A stretch of DNA of 64,000 nucleotides from assembly GCF_900099605.1 (NCBI RefSeq), contig NZ_FNDK01000005.1, positions 86,149-150,148 of the forward strand, in the 5' to 3' direction. The notes under the pieces are model-generated. The model was not told the origin of the DNA, ran no database searches, and saw only the letters and a list, made by a program, of their open reading frames with translations. The DNA is from Alteribacillus persepolensis (GTDB taxonomy: Bacteria > Bacillota > Bacilli > Bacillales > Marinococcaceae). The position numbers were made by a program, and so were the translations under genes. Below, one piece after another: positions 54,708 through 63,853 of the stretch. The first letter of the stretch is position 1, and each line of letters starts with the position of its first letter.

Positions 54708-54778
54708 AAAATTTTTCATCTTTTCGTGGATAAACTTCCATTAGCGCGGGCAGGTTAATCCATGTGGAGGTGAAGAAA

Positions 54779-54985
54779 ATGAAAAAACAAAATCAACAAC
54801 AACCAAACGCTTCACAAACAAATGCACAAGAGGTTCGTAAGCAAAATGCAGCAGCTGCAAGAAACCAAAGCCAGCAAACTGAATTTGCGAGCGAAACGGA
54901 TGCACAGCAAGTAAAACAGCAAAACCAACAGTCTCAACAAAAGAAAATGCAAAAGCAACAACAGCCAAACCAAGGCCAGCAGTAA
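54779..54985 (+). CDS. sspE: Gamma-type small acid-soluble spore protein SspE
   Basis: 68-aa spore core protein, nearly all Gln, Asn, Ala, Lys and Ser, that stores amino acids for germination. One protease (GPR) cleavage-site element TEFASETDAQQV is visible, against two repeats in longer gamma-SASP. ATG 54779 follows AGGTG. Its presence shows the organism forms endospores. Expected under sigma G; I could not confirm that promoter. Confidence 0.93.
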   Translation: MKKQNQQQPNASQTNAQEVRKQNAAAARNQSQQTEFASETDAQQVKQQNQQSQQKKMQKQQQPNQGQQ

Positions 54986-54993
54986 TCTGAGCA

Positions 54994-55035
54994 GAAAAGA
55001 GCTCTTTGGAAGGGATGCTTCCGAAGAGCTCTTTT
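54994..55035 (+). terminator. Terminator of sspE
   Basis: Long AAAAGAGCTCTT... / ...AAGAGCTCTTTT stem with internal GGAAG/CTTCC pairs, then T-run. Confidence 0.9.
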
Positions 55036-55045
55036 TGTGCAGTTT

Positions 55046-55210
55046 TTATTGAAACATAGGAAAGACGTACTGTACTAAAAACCATAAAAAACCAAAAAAG
55101 ATGAGAACGTAAGCAAAATATTTAATGAATGTGGACGCAACATGAGATTTATCTTCTTTTTTTTCTATATGCCTCTCTTCATACTCATGATCAGGAGTTC
55201 CTCTTGGCAC
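55046..55210 (-). CDS. Small C-terminally anchored membrane protein, 54 aa
   Basis: Polar charged N-terminal half (MPRGTPDHEYEERHIEKKED) and one hydrophobic helix near 32-52. GTG 55210 is chosen because AGGAGG is 8 nt upstream; ATG 55234 has no ribosome site and would add eight residues. It is convergent to sspE. No family recognised; tail-anchored topology is likely. Confidence 0.55.
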   Translation of the reverse strand: MPRGTPDHEYEERHIEKKEDKSHVASTFIKYFAYVLIFFGFLWFLVQYVFPMFQ

Positions 55211-55392
55211 AATGAATTCCTCCTCTTTCTTCATTTATAAGACGTTTTCCCATCAAAACACCTCCATAAACGTAAGAGTCATGAAGTATATTGTTTTCTT
55301 TCCTAAATGTTTAATGTCGTTTAGTTTTCATTAATGTAAACAAGATGTATAATATATTAAATATAGAAGTGAGGAGCAGGAAGGAGCAGGTC

Positions 55393-55923
55393 ATGGAATT
55401 CCCAGAAACCGGAAGACTCATAGAAATACAAAGCTATAAGCACGATGGCACGCTTCACCGTATCTGGGAGGAAACCCTGATCTTACAAGGAACGTCCAAA
55501 GAAGTGATTGGAGGCAACGATCGCATTCTTGTTCATGAAGCAGATGGACGGGTCTGGCGGACGAGAGAACCGGCGATTTGTTATTTTCACAGACAGAAAT
55601 GGTTTAATGTCATAGGTATGGTTCGCTCTGATGGGATTCATTATTATTGTAATTTGGGCACTCCTTTTGTATGGGATGAAGAAGCGTTAAAATATATCGA
55701 TTATGATTTAGATATAAAAGTATTTCCAGACATGACATATCATTTGCTGGATGAAGATGAATATCGTACACATAAAAAAGAAATGAATTATCCAGAAAAA
55801 ATCGAACGGCAAGTCCTGCTTTCAGTAGATGAGCTGCAGAGCTGGATTTTTCAAAAAAAAGGCCCGTTTGCGCCGCATTTTGTAGAACAGTGGTACGAAC
55901 GTTTTTTGTCTTTTCGTGGATAG
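55393..55923 (+). CDS. ygaC: Nucleoside tri-diphosphate phosphatase YgaC (DUF402)
   Basis: 176-aa cytoplasmic protein of the DUF402/Ntdp family (same length as B. subtilis YgaC), which hydrolyses nucleoside tri- and diphosphates. It begins [22 protein letters not shown] and carries [14 protein letters not shown] and [11 protein letters not shown], the metal-binding acidic signature. ATG 55393 follows AAGGAG. It is 9 bp before ygaD, as in B. subtilis. Confidence 0.92.
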   Translation: MEFPETGRLIEIQSYKHDGTLHRIWEETLILQGTSKEVIGGNDRILVHEADGRVWRTREPAICYFHRQKWFNVIGMVRSDGIHYYCNLGTPFVWDEEALKYIDYDLDIKVFPDMTYHLLDEDEYRTHKKEMNYPEKIERQVLLSVDELQSWIFQKKGPFAPHFVEQWYERFLSFRG

Positions 55924-55932
55924 AGGTGAACA

Positions 55933-57675
55933 ATGGGTAGTATCAAAAGGTATTTGCAATTTGTAAAACCATATAAAAAAGTGATTATTTTAACAGTTGT
56001 TATAGGGGTTCTTAAGTTTGGTCTTCCTTTGCTTACCCCTCTAATACTGGCATATGTCATTGATCATATTATTTTAGTCGATTCAATAGGAACGGATGAA
56101 AAAGTACAAACACTGTTTTGGCTTGTTGGAGGGGTGATTCTTGTTTTTCTTGTGCTGCGGCCGCCTATTGAGTATTATCGCCAATACTTCGCGCAGTGGA
56201 CGGGAAGCAAGGTTTTATATGACATAAGAAACCAGCTTTTTGCTCATATTCAAAAGCTGAGTCTGCGCTTTTATTCTAACAGAAAAGCAGGGGAGATCAT
56301 TTCCCGGGTAATACATGATGTCGAACAAACGAAGAATTTCGTGATTACTGGCTTAATGAATATATGGCTTGATATGGTTACCATTCTTATTGCGGTAGGA
56401 ATTATGCTGACGATGAATGCATGGCTGACACTCGTGGCACTGGCATTATTTCCATTATATGTTTTTTCTATTAAATATTTTTATACGAGGCTGCGCGATT
56501 TAACGAAGGTTCGCTCTCAAGCGCTTGCTGATGTACAGGGTCATTTGCATGAAAGAGTGCAAGGGATGAATGTTATTCGCAGTTTCGCGCTAGAAGATTA
56601 TGAACAAGAGCAATTTGGGAAACGGAACAAACATTTTTTAAATAAAGCCATTGATCATACAAAGTGGAATGCTAAAACATTTGCAGTGGTTAATACTATC
56701 ACGGATATTGCACCGCTTATTGTTATTTTGGCAGCTGGTTATTTTGTGTTGACATCTGGTCTTGCTGTTGGGGAAATGGTCGCATTTGTTTCCTACATGG
56801 AGCGTTTATATAATCCGCTGAGAAGGCTGGTGAACTCCTCGACGACGTTAACACAATCGATTGCTTCTATGGATCGTGTGTTTGAATTTGTTGATGAAAA
56901 ATACGACATTCAAGACAAAGCAGGTGCTGTTCGGCTGGAACATACGAGCGGGGCTGTTGAATTTGATAACGTTTCGTTTCAATACGATGATGAAAACGAA
57001 CCTGTACTCAAAAACATTGATTTAGCGGTAACGCCTGGTGAAACCATTGCATTAGTCGGTATGAGCGGTGGCGGAAAAAGTACACTTGTCAGCCTTATTC
57101 CGAGGTTTTATGATGTCACAGCAGGTTCGATTAAACTTGATGGCAAGAACATCAGGGATTATGAAGTGCGTTCATTGCGAGACCAAATTGGAATGGTGCT
57201 CCAAGACAACGTGCTGTTTAGTGACTCGGTAAAAATGAATATCATGATGGGAAATCCCCATGCGACACATGAAGAAGTCGTGTTAGCGGCTAAGCGTGCA
57301 AATGCTGATGGTTTTATTAATGAGCTGCCACATGGGTATGATACGTCAGTAGGAGAGAGAGGCGTAAAGTTATCTGGCGGCCAAAAGCAAAGAATAGCCA
57401 TTGCCAGGGTGTTTTTAAAAAATCCTCCGATGCTTATTTTTGATGAGGCTACATCAGCTTTGGATTTGGAGAGCGAACATTTAATTCAAGAAGCCATGGA
57501 ACAACTTGCTAAGGATCGCACGACATTTATCGTTGCTCATCGTTTATCAACGATTACACACGCTGACCGTATTGTTGTTATTGAAAACGGAGAGATTGTG
57601 GAAACTGGAAGTCACACGCAGTTAATGCGGCATGAAGGGTCGTATCGTAAATTATTTGACGTGCAAAATGTGTGA
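55933..57675 (+). CDS. ygaD: ABC transporter ATP-binding/permease protein YgaD
   Basis: Half-type exporter (580 aa): six membrane helices (about 15-310) fused to an ATPase domain with Walker [11 protein letters not shown], signature [10 protein letters not shown], Walker [13 protein letters not shown] and the switch His in [10 protein letters not shown]. It should form a homodimer for multidrug or lipid export. Second gene of the ygaC-ygaD pair. A strong palindrome terminates it. Confidence 0.95.
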   Translation: MGSIKRYLQFVKPYKKVIILTVVIGVLKFGLPLLTPLILAYVIDHIILVDSIGTDEKVQTLFWLVGGVILVFLVLRPPIEYYRQYFAQWTGSKVLYDIRNQLFAHIQKLSLRFYSNRKAGEIISRVIHDVEQTKNFVITGLMNIWLDMVTILIAVGIMLTMNAWLTLVALALFPLYVFSIKYFYTRLRDLTKVRSQALADVQGHLHERVQGMNVIRSFALEDYEQEQFGKRNKHFLNKAIDHTKWNAKTFAVVNTITDIAPLIVILAAGYFVLTSGLAVGEMVAFVSYMERLYNPLRRLVNSSTTLTQSIASMDRVFEFVDEKYDIQDKAGAVRLEHTSGAVEFDNVSFQYDDENEPVLKNIDLAVTPGETIALVGMSGGGKSTLVSLIPRFYDVTAGSIKLDGKNIRDYEVRSLRDQIGMVLQDNVLFSDSVKMNIMMGNPHATHEEVVLAAKRANADGFINELPHGYDTSVGERGVKLSGGQKQRIAIARVFLKNPPMLIFDEATSALDLESEHLIQEAMEQLAKDRTTFIVAHRLSTITHADRIVVIENGEIVETGSHTQLMRHEGSYRKLFDVQNV

Positions 57676-57688
57676 ATAGCATGTTTAA

Positions 57689-57730
57689 CAACACAGGAGA
57701 GAGATGAGCGCTCATCTCTCTCCTGTGTTG
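57689..57730. terminator. Bidirectional terminator between ygaD and ygaE
   Basis: Perfect 21-bp inverted repeat without spacer (CAACACAGGAGAGAGATGAG and one more base on the left arm), between convergent genes. Confidence 0.9.
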
Positions 57731-57731
57731 T

Positions 57732-58814
57732 TTATTCATCTCTATTGTCAATGTCGACGGTGTTTTCTGATTGGTGATAGCTAAAGAAGCTTTCTACTAA
57801 TGTGTCAAGATGTTCTAATTGGTCATTATATTCCATGATGTGTGAGACAATAGGAAGAATGTGAAGCCACTCGTCCCTGTCAATTTCTTGATGGTCATAT
57901 AAGTCCATAAACAAATCAGTCAACGATTGTTTGCCTTCATCGACTTCTTCAGCCATTTCATCCGTTAAGTGTGTGTGAACTTTTCCAACATAACGCAGCA
58001 AAATTCGTTCGTGGTAATCCGTTAAATAATCCAGCTGCTGTTTGATAAGTTTTTGCAGTCTTTCAGGCATATGTTGAATGTCATTTTCATAGCGGTCAAA
58101 CGTTTTTAGAATGGTTAACGCTTTTTTTAGCGTGACAATCATCTGTTTAAAAACAACTAATTTACGCCCTTTGCTTAATTTACTTTTAAGAAAATAATTT
58201 CGTTCTTCTCTGTACAACAAATATAGGTTATCCAGCTTTACTAGTGATTCATTAATGACTGGGATATCATTTTTTAACGACTGTTGGTTCGTTTCGTGTC
58301 TTGTTAACAGACGAATCCAGCGAATGACGTCTTCGGTAAGATCGGAAATTTTATAGTACAAATTTGTTTCGTGTTTAGGAGGTAAGAAGATAAGGTTAAC
58401 GGCAAATGCTGCGAAAACCCCAAGCATAATTAACGAAAACCGTTCCAAAGCGAAGAGCCAAAAATCCTCTTGAGGATTTCCCATAATGATGATAATCGTA
58501 ACTACCGCTAAGGAAATAGCAGACGACTCCAGGTTCAATTTTAAAATAATAAGTATAGCAAGAATGACAGCTGCACCAATAACGACAGGCTGGTGTCCAA
58601 ATCCTAAGACAAACAAAATCGCGATAGCAGCCCCTATGACATTGGCCTGTATTTGTTCTAAAATGGTGCGATATGTTTTAAAAATAGATGGCTGAATCGC
58701 GAATGTTGCTGAAATGGCTGCGAAAAACGAGGGCTCAAGGCCTGCCCACGAAGCAACATACATCGCTAGTACGATGGAAAGGCCAGTTTTTAATATTCTT
58801 GCCCCGAGTTTCAT
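57732..58814 (-). CDS. ygaE: Aromatic-acid-exporter-like (FUSC) membrane protein YgaE
   Basis: 360-aa protein with four to six membrane helices in the N-terminal 140 residues and a long soluble helical C-terminal half, as in the aromatic acid exporter/FUSC-type Bacillus protein YgaE. Start ATG 58814; AAAGGAA lies 13 nt upstream. It follows the conserved ygaD-ygaE-gsaB order (convergent to ygaD). Substrate unknown. Confidence 0.85.
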   Translation of the reverse strand: MKLGARILKTGLSIVLAMYVASWAGLEPSFFAAISATFAIQPSIFKTYRTILEQIQANVIGAAIAILFVLGFGHQPVVIGAAVILAILIILKLNLESSAISLAVVTIIIIMGNPQEDFWLFALERFSLIMLGVFAAFAVNLIFLPPKHETNLYYKISDLTEDVIRWIRLLTRHETNQQSLKNDIPVINESLVKLDNLYLLYREERNYFLKSKLSKGRKLVVFKQMIVTLKKALTILKTFDRYENDIQHMPERLQKLIKQQLDYLTDYHERILLRYVGKVHTHLTDEMAEEVDEGKQSLTDLFMDLYDHQEIDRDEWLHILPIVSHIMEYNDQLEHLDTLVESFFSYHQSENTVDIDNRDE

Positions 58815-58838
58815 GGATGATGTTCGATTCCTTTCTGT

Positions 58839-58857
58839 CTATCGGCAAAGCCGATAG
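58839..58857 (-). promoter_or_regulatory. Hairpin in the ygaE leader
   Basis: CTATCGGC / GCCGATAG with a 3-nt loop, 25 bp before the ygaE start. No T-run, so it is not a normal terminator; perhaps an operator or mRNA-stability element. Confidence 0.35.
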
Positions 58858-58935
58858 GTGATGGTATGAAAATCACTGAATATGTGAGAGGCTTTCTTCT
58901 ATGTTTTCCTTGAAAGAAAGACAGTATCCATCGTT

Positions 58936-60234
58936 TTATACCTCTTTCTCTATTTCCGAAAATGCATGTTCTGCTGCCTCTACTGCTTTATATATATCCT
59001 TTTCCTCATGAGCAATCGTTATAAACCATGCTTCGTATTTAGAAGGTGCTAAGTTAATTCCTTGATCCAACATTTTATTAAAAAACTTACTGAACAAGAT
59101 ATCGTCGCTCTTGTCAGCGTCGTCATAATTTTTTACTGGCGAAGGAGTGAAATACAGCGTCAAAGCACCACGCAAACGGTTTATTGTTGCGGGGAGGGAA
59201 TGATTGTCAATCACTGTTTGCAAGCCTTCTTCTAAAAGAGCTCCTAATCGTTCGAGTTTCTCGTATATGCCGTCTTGCTGCAGCACTTCTAAACACGCGA
59301 TGCCAGCGCTGATGGATGCGGGGTTGCCAGACATCGTGCCTGCTTGATAAGCGGGACCGAGCGGAGCGACGCTTTCCATAATATCTGTTTTGCCGCCGTA
59401 CGCGCCGATTGGAAGGCCGCCGCCGATGATTTTCCCTAGTGCTGTCATGTCTGGTGTGACTTGCAGCAAGTCTTGAGCACCGCCATAGGTGAAACGAAAC
59501 GCTGTAATCACTTCGTCGTAAATGACGAGCGCACCGGCCTGGTGTGTAAGTTCATTTATCTTTTCTAAAAACCCTGCTTCCGGTTCGACGATACCAAAGT
59601 TGCCAACGATAGGCTCTACTAAAACACAAGCTACATCGTCGCCCCATTTATGCAGAGCTTCTTCTAAACTGTTTGGGTCATTAAAAGGAACGGTAATAAC
59701 TTCTTCGGCAATGTTTTCTGTCACACCAGCTGAATCAGGGGACCCTAATGTTGATGGGCCGGAACCGGCAGCTACTAATACAAGATCAGAGTGGCCGTGG
59801 TAACAGCCGGCAAACTTAATAACTTTGTTACGGCCTGTGTAGGCACGAGCAACACGTATTGTTGTCATAACCGCTTCTGTCCCGGAGTTTACAAACCGTA
59901 CCTTCTCAAGGGAGGGAATCGCTTCTTTTAACAAGACTGCAAATTGGTTTTCTAATCGAGTCGGCGTTCCATATAAGGTGCCATTATGGGCAGCATTTGT
60001 AATCGCTTCTGTGATGTGAGGATGGGCGTGACCGGTAATAATAGGACCATAAGCGCCTAAAAAATCTATGTACTTGTTGCCATCGACATCGTAAAAGTAA
60101 GCACCCTCTCCTTTTTCCATAAACACTGGAGAGCCTCCGCCTACCGCTTTAAATGAACGGGAAGGACTGTTGACTCCACCGACAATATGACAGCATGCGT
60201 CTTTATATAATGATTCGGATTGTGTTCTTTTCAT
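58936..60234 (-). CDS. hemL: Glutamate-1-semialdehyde 2,1-aminomutase
   Basis: PLP enzyme (432 aa) forming 5-aminolevulinate for heme synthesis. The PLP Lys is in [17 protein letters not shown]; other hallmarks are [23 protein letters not shown] and [15 protein letters not shown] 60234 follows AAGGAGG. By position it is the gsaB copy of B. subtilis (hemL is elsewhere), so a second aminomutase gene may exist in the genome. Confidence 0.95.
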   Translation of the reverse strand: MKRTQSESLYKDACCHIVGGVNSPSRSFKAVGGGSPVFMEKGEGAYFYDVDGNKYIDFLGAYGPIITGHAHPHITEAITNAAHNGTLYGTPTRLENQFAVLLKEAIPSLEKVRFVNSGTEAVMTTIRVARAYTGRNKVIKFAGCYHGHSDLVLVAAGSGPSTLGSPDSAGVTENIAEEVITVPFNDPNSLEEALHKWGDDVACVLVEPIVGNFGIVEPEAGFLEKINELTHQAGALVIYDEVITAFRFTYGGAQDLLQVTPDMTALGKIIGGGLPIGAYGGKTDIMESVAPLGPAYQAGTMSGNPASISAGIACLEVLQQDGIYEKLERLGALLEEGLQTVIDNHSLPATINRLRGALTLYFTPSPVKNYDDADKSDDILFSKFFNKMLDQGINLAPSKYEAWFITIAHEEKDIYKAVEAAEHAFSEIEKEV

Positions 60235-60391
60235 GTTTGTTTCCTCCTTGTAGAAAAATACTGTTACATTGTATCACTTACATCCTATCTTTTATGTGAA
60301 AATCAGGCAATAAAGCTAATTTATTGTTAAAATAACAGAAGCAAGGTACGCTGTATACATAGTATAGAATATGAAGGAAAGGGAGAGATAC

Positions 60392-60859
60392 ATGCCTGTA
60401 ACAGAAGGAAAAGCAGCACCGGATTTTACACTTCCAGCCAGTAATGGCGAAAGGGTGAGCTTATCGGATTATCGGGGGAAAAACGTTATTTTATATTTTT
60501 ACCCAAAAGATATGACACCTGGTTGTACAACGGAGGCTTGTGATTTTCGTGACCATAAGCAGGATTTTGATGATGCCAATACCGTTATTCTTGGAGTGAG
60601 CCCAGACCCTGTTAAAAAACACCAAAAATTTATTGATAAACACGGCCTTCCGTTTTTGCTTCTTGCTGATGAAGAAAAAGAAGCAGCAGAAGCGTACGGC
60701 GTCTGGCAGTTAAAGAAGAACTTCGGAAAAGAGTATATGGGTATTGTGCGTTCTACATTCCTTATTGATAAAGATGGTGTATTAGTAAAAGCGTGGAAAA
60801 AGGTACGAGTGAAAAATCACGTAGAAGAGGCACTGCAATACATCAAAGAGAATGTATAA
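60392..60859 (+). CDS. bcp: Thioredoxin-dependent peroxiredoxin Bcp (YgaF)
   Basis: 155-aa thiol peroxidase of the BCP/PrxQ group. The peroxidatic Cys45 and a second Cys50 appear in TPGCTTEACDFRD, the atypical two-Cys type with both residues in helix 2. LYFYPKDMTPGCT is the family core. ATG 60392 follows AAGGGAG. It lies divergent from hemL and just upstream of the DarA-like gene and perR, the latter being the peroxide regulator. Confidence 0.94.
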   Translation: MPVTEGKAAPDFTLPASNGERVSLSDYRGKNVILYFYPKDMTPGCTTEACDFRDHKQDFDDANTVILGVSPDPVKKHQKFIDKHGLPFLLLADEEKEAAEAYGVWQLKKNFGKEYMGIVRSTFLIDKDGVLVKAWKKVRVKNHVEEALQYIKENV

Positions 60860-61117
60860 AAACTGTTGTCCGCTATAACAAGAATATGAACAACAAATAA
60901 TAAGTTAAAGCTGTCATGTATTTTATTAATGGCTGTGAATGAAAAAACTTGTATTGTTCTACAATAAGGCGTTAAGAACAGATGCACGCAGGAAATGAGC
61001 TGCGGATAGAGAATGTGTGAACAAAGAACGTATTATAATGAAGGATACAAGGTAACAATAATGTTTTTTGGATGACTGTAACCTCATGTACACTGGTGCG
61101 AGGGCAGGGGGCTGGTT

Positions 61118-61429
61118 ATGAAATTATTGATTTGTATTGTGAATGACTTTTATACAAATGAAGTGGAAAAACAAATGAGACATAAAGGATATCAAATGAC
61201 AGAGCTGGCAAGCAGCGGAGGTTTTTTGAAAAAGGGAAATACAACGTTTTTATTCGGGATAGATAATCAAAAAATTGATGCACTCAAGCAAGATTTAAAA
61301 GAAGTTTGCATATCCTATGAAAAGAAAAAGCGCAAGCAGGCAGTAACATCGAATCGATTTACTTCTTTCGTGCTGGCAGCTGAAGACGCAATGCTTTTTT
61401 CGAGAGTCTCGAATCAAAAGCAGGAGTAA
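61118..61429 (+). CDS. DarA/YaaQ-like (DUF970) protein, possible c-di-AMP receptor
   Basis: 103-aa ferredoxin-fold protein of the PII-like DUF970 family. MKLLICIVND and the SSGGFLKKGNTTFLFG motif at 32-47 match the nucleotide-binding region of YaaQ/DarA (c-di-AMP receptor). It lacks DarA's long C-terminal loop segment (a Lys-rich KKKRKQ replaces it). The canonical darA lies elsewhere in Bacillus genomes, so this may be a paralogue. ATG 61118; a weak GGGGG site upstream. Located between bcp and perR. Binding to c-di-AMP is inference. Confidence 0.72.
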   Translation: MKLLICIVNDFYTNEVEKQMRHKGYQMTELASSGGFLKKGNTTFLFGIDNQKIDALKQDLKEVCISYEKKKRKQAVTSNRFTSFVLAAEDAMLFSRVSNQKQE

Positions 61430-61449
61430 AAACAAATAAACCTGCTTTA

Positions 61450-61497
61450 TTGACAACAATTATTATAATCGGATAAAATAAATTATAAGAATTATAA
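61450..61497 (+). promoter_or_regulatory. perR promoter with Per box
   Basis: TTGACA (61450-61455), 18-bp spacer, TAAAAT (61474-61479). The sequence TTATAAGAATTATAA at 61483-61497 matches the Per box TTATAATNATTATAA with one mismatch, overlapping the likely transcription start. Autoregulation by PerR, as known in B. subtilis, is expected. Confidence 0.75.
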
Positions 61498-61535
61498 TGT
61501 AAGAATTGTTTTACAGGAAAGAGAGGTGCATGACG

Positions 61536-61973
61536 ATGGCGAACGAACAACTTCAAGAAGCAGTAAATGCTTTAAAGAAAACGAAGGTTCGCATGACTCC
61601 GCAACGTCATGCCATTTTGGAATATTTATATGATTCGATGAGCCATCCAACGGCAGATGAAATATATAAGGCCCTCGAAAGTAAATTCCCAAATATGAGC
61701 GTTGCAACCGTTTATAATAATCTTCGTGTTTTTAAAGAAGTTGGTATCGTCAAAGAGCTGACATACGGAGATTCTTCAAGCAGGTTTGATTGTGTCACAA
61801 CGGATCACTACCATGTCATTTGTTCTCAATGTGGAAAGATTGTTGACTTTCATTATCCTGGATTGGATGAAGTGGAAACATTAGCGGAGCACGTTACAGG
61901 ATTTAAGGTGAACAGTCACCGCATGGAAGTGTACGGTACGTGCCCGGATTGCAGCAACATTTCCAAACATTAA
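61536..61973 (+). CDS. perR: Peroxide-responsive repressor PerR
   Basis: Fur-family repressor of 145 aa, same length as B. subtilis PerR. The N-terminal winged helix includes [14 protein letters not shown] and [13 protein letters not shown]. The two CXXC structural-zinc pairs (CSQCG, CPDC) and the regulatory His/Asp ligands ([23 protein letters not shown]) that sense peroxide by His oxidation are present. ATG 61536 is preferred to 61530, with AGAGG 9 nt upstream. Preceded by its Per box. Confidence 0.96.
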   Translation: MANEQLQEAVNALKKTKVRMTPQRHAILEYLYDSMSHPTADEIYKALESKFPNMSVATVYNNLRVFKEVGIVKELTYGDSSSRFDCVTTDHYHVICSQCGKIVDFHYPGLDEVETLAEHVTGFKVNSHRMEVYGTCPDCSNISKH

Positions 61974-61975
61974 TG

Positions 61976-62013
61976 AAAAAGCTGTCTTTGCAGTAACGCA
62001 GAGGCAGCTTTTT
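61976..62013 (+). terminator. Terminator of perR
   Basis: Stem AAAAAGCTGTCTTTGC / GCAGAGGCAGCTTTTT with a 6-nt loop. Confidence 0.85.
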
Positions 62014-62167
62014 CATGATAAATCTTATACATATTGGGTGTTTTGTATATCGTTTCATTATCGGGCAGACTGTTTTATAATGTATGGTTCTTTTGCGTTC
62101 TGTAGAGGTGTACGTCTTGTTATGAGCGCGCCTCACTATTTAACCGTTCCTGTTTGAAGGAGGTTGT

Positions 62168-62524
62168 TTAGTTCTGGTTTATTTTCTTGTTATACTTTGG
62201 ATCAAATTCCTTGCCTTCAAGCTCTTTATCCATTGTTAATGGTTCATCACAGTACATGCATGCATCCACTCTTCCGAGAACTTTGGTGATTTTCCCACAA
62301 TTAGGACACTCAACTTTTACCGTATTTGTTGATATCATCCCAATCCAAAAATAGACGGCACTGCTTGAAAGTACAAAGATAAATCCCAGCAACATCGTTA
62401 TTGTCATGATGACAGGAGACGAGCGGAAGAAAATACCGATGTACATGACAAAAATGCCGATGAAAACTAAAGATAATGCAAATGTTCTAATCCGGTTTAT
62501 TTTATTGGTAGTTTTTGCTGCCAT
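62168..62524 (-). CDS. ygzB: YgzB family membrane protein
   Basis: 118-aa protein of the YgzB (UPF0295) family. Two hydrophobic helices near 12-30 and 38-63, then a Zn-ribbon-like [19 protein letters not shown] with YCDEPLT, i.e. two CXXC-type pairs. ATG 62524 has AGGAGGG 8 nt upstream; a longer reading lacks a ribosome site. It lies between perR and ygxA as in B. subtilis. Role unknown. Confidence 0.93.
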   Translation of the reverse strand: MAAKTTNKINRIRTFALSLVFIGIFVMYIGIFFRSSPVIMTITMLLGFIFVLSSSAVYFWIGMISTNTVKVECPNCGKITKVLGRVDACMYCDEPLTMDKELEGKEFDPKYNKKINQN

Positions 62525-62668
62525 GTATGACCCTCCTAAAACCAAAGTATAGCAAAAATATTTCGCTCCTGCATCAAGAAACACATAGATAAAAACTGAT
62601 TCAGTGGGAGGTTTTTTGCGTGATATGTCGAAAATATTTTTCATGAACAACAAAAAGGGGGGGAAGGG

Positions 62669-63526
62669 ATGGATTTGTTGTGTCACCTGTACGAAGAACG
62701 TATGCAAGATCCTTACACAAAAGGAATACTGATAGTAGAGAAGAGAAAAGACCAAGAACCTTTTACTGACTTTTTTGATGTGGTACTAATAGTGGTTACT
62801 GAAAAACCAGAAAGTACCGCCATTAAACATTATAATTGCTCAGGCCTTCGAACAGCGCTGCATGTTTTAGGAGAAGTGGAGCTGTTTCAAAGTATAAATA
62901 CAGAAAGTAATAAAAAAATGATGGATTGGTTATTTGAAGGAAGAGTTCTTTTTAATAGAAATAATTATATCACCAATTTGAAAAAAAGACTTTGTGAGTT
63001 CCCGGTACAAGATCGTTTACGTGAGATTGGACAAGAGTTTGCTAAATTGATAAACAGATATGAAGACGGAAAGTCCTTGTTTTATCGACAGCGTTATTTG
63101 GATGCTTTCCACCACATTGCACATGCACTTCACCATTTGGCTCGTTTATCTGTGATTGAACAAGGATTTTATCCAGAAGTGACGGTGTGGGAACAAGTGA
63201 AAAGACTAGATCCAGAAACCTATAAGCTTTATCATGAACTTATCGTTGGGGACGAGCCACTTGAAAAAAGACTGGAGCTGTTACTTATTGGAATTGACTT
63301 TGCTATCCGGTCGAAAGTATATATTGGAAAAGCTCACCTTATATCGGTGATGAACAAAAAGAGTAGAGAATGGAGCTTTACGGAGTTAGTGCAGGCACCT
63401 GAATTAAAAGACTATGCTGTTGATTTAGAAATGTTGGTTCAGCATCTAGTGAAGAATAAACAGCTGACAGAAGTGGAGATGCCCGATGAAATAGCAGGTA
63501 TGTACTGTTATAAATATGCTCCATAA
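62669..63526 (+). CDS. ygxA: Nucleotidyltransferase-like protein YgxA
   Basis: 285-aa protein of the Bacillus YgxA family, annotated as nucleotidyltransferase-like because the N-terminal half recalls the polymerase-beta-like fold. Segments [20 protein letters not shown] and FFDVVLIVV start it, and a helical region (about 150-230, [19 protein letters not shown]) follows. Catalytic Asp residues are not clear to me. ATG 62669 has GGGAAGGG upstream. It is the gene before the rrn operon, as in B. subtilis. Confidence 0.88.
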   Translation: MDLLCHLYEERMQDPYTKGILIVEKRKDQEPFTDFFDVVLIVVTEKPESTAIKHYNCSGLRTALHVLGEVELFQSINTESNKKMMDWLFEGRVLFNRNNYITNLKKRLCEFPVQDRLREIGQEFAKLINRYEDGKSLFYRQRYLDAFHHIAHALHHLARLSVIEQGFYPEVTVWEQVKRLDPETYKLYHELIVGDEPLEKRLELLLIGIDFAIRSKVYIGKAHLISVMNKKSREWSFTELVQAPELKDYAVDLEMLVQHLVKNKQLTEVEMPDEIAGMYCYKYAP

Positions 63527-63543
63527 AAAATCACAAAAAAGTG

Positions 63544-63572
63544 TTGACTGTTTTATAGAAAGCTGATAAATT
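63544..63572 (+). promoter_or_regulatory. rrn promoter P1
   Basis: TTGACT (63544-63549), 17-bp spacer, TAAATT (63567-63572); initially transcribed ATTGTCGCTG. Confidence 0.8.
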
Positions 63573-63620
63573 ATTTATTGTCGCTGTTAACGACACAGCA
63601 GACACAACTCAAAAAAGATA

Positions 63621-63649
63621 TTGACATTGTTTTTTGAGGATGTTAAGTT
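63621..63649 (+). promoter_or_regulatory. rrn promoter P2
   Basis: TTGACA (63621-63626), 17-bp spacer, TAAGTT (63644-63649), preceded by an A-rich tract. Confidence 0.8.
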
Positions 63650-63704
63650 ATTAAACATCGCTGAAAAGACAACGCAGAAACGACAAAAAACATCAAAAAA
63701 GTTG

Positions 63705-63733
63705 TTGACATTGATTGCACAACTTGGTATGAT
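63705..63733 (+). promoter_or_regulatory. rrn promoter P3
   Basis: TTGACA (63705-63710), 17-bp spacer, TATGAT (63728-63733); then ATTGTCGCTTTGA. Together with P1 and P2 it forms three tandem rRNA promoters, with an A-tract (UP-like) before each. Confidence 0.85.
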
Positions 63734-63765
63734 ATTAATTGTCGCTTTGAAAGGCGGCGAGCAGT

Positions 63766-63778
63766 TGTCCTTTGAAAA
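63766..63778 (+). promoter_or_regulatory. boxA-like antitermination element
   Basis: TGTCCTTTGAAAA resembles the rrn boxA of Bacilli (TGTTCTTTGAAAAC); it sits in the rRNA leader. Confidence 0.65.
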
Positions 63779-63853
63779 TTGAATGAAAGTCAAGCGTCTG
63801 TTAATTTCTTTATACAAGAAGCAACAGCCTGTATTAAACACTTTATGATGTAA

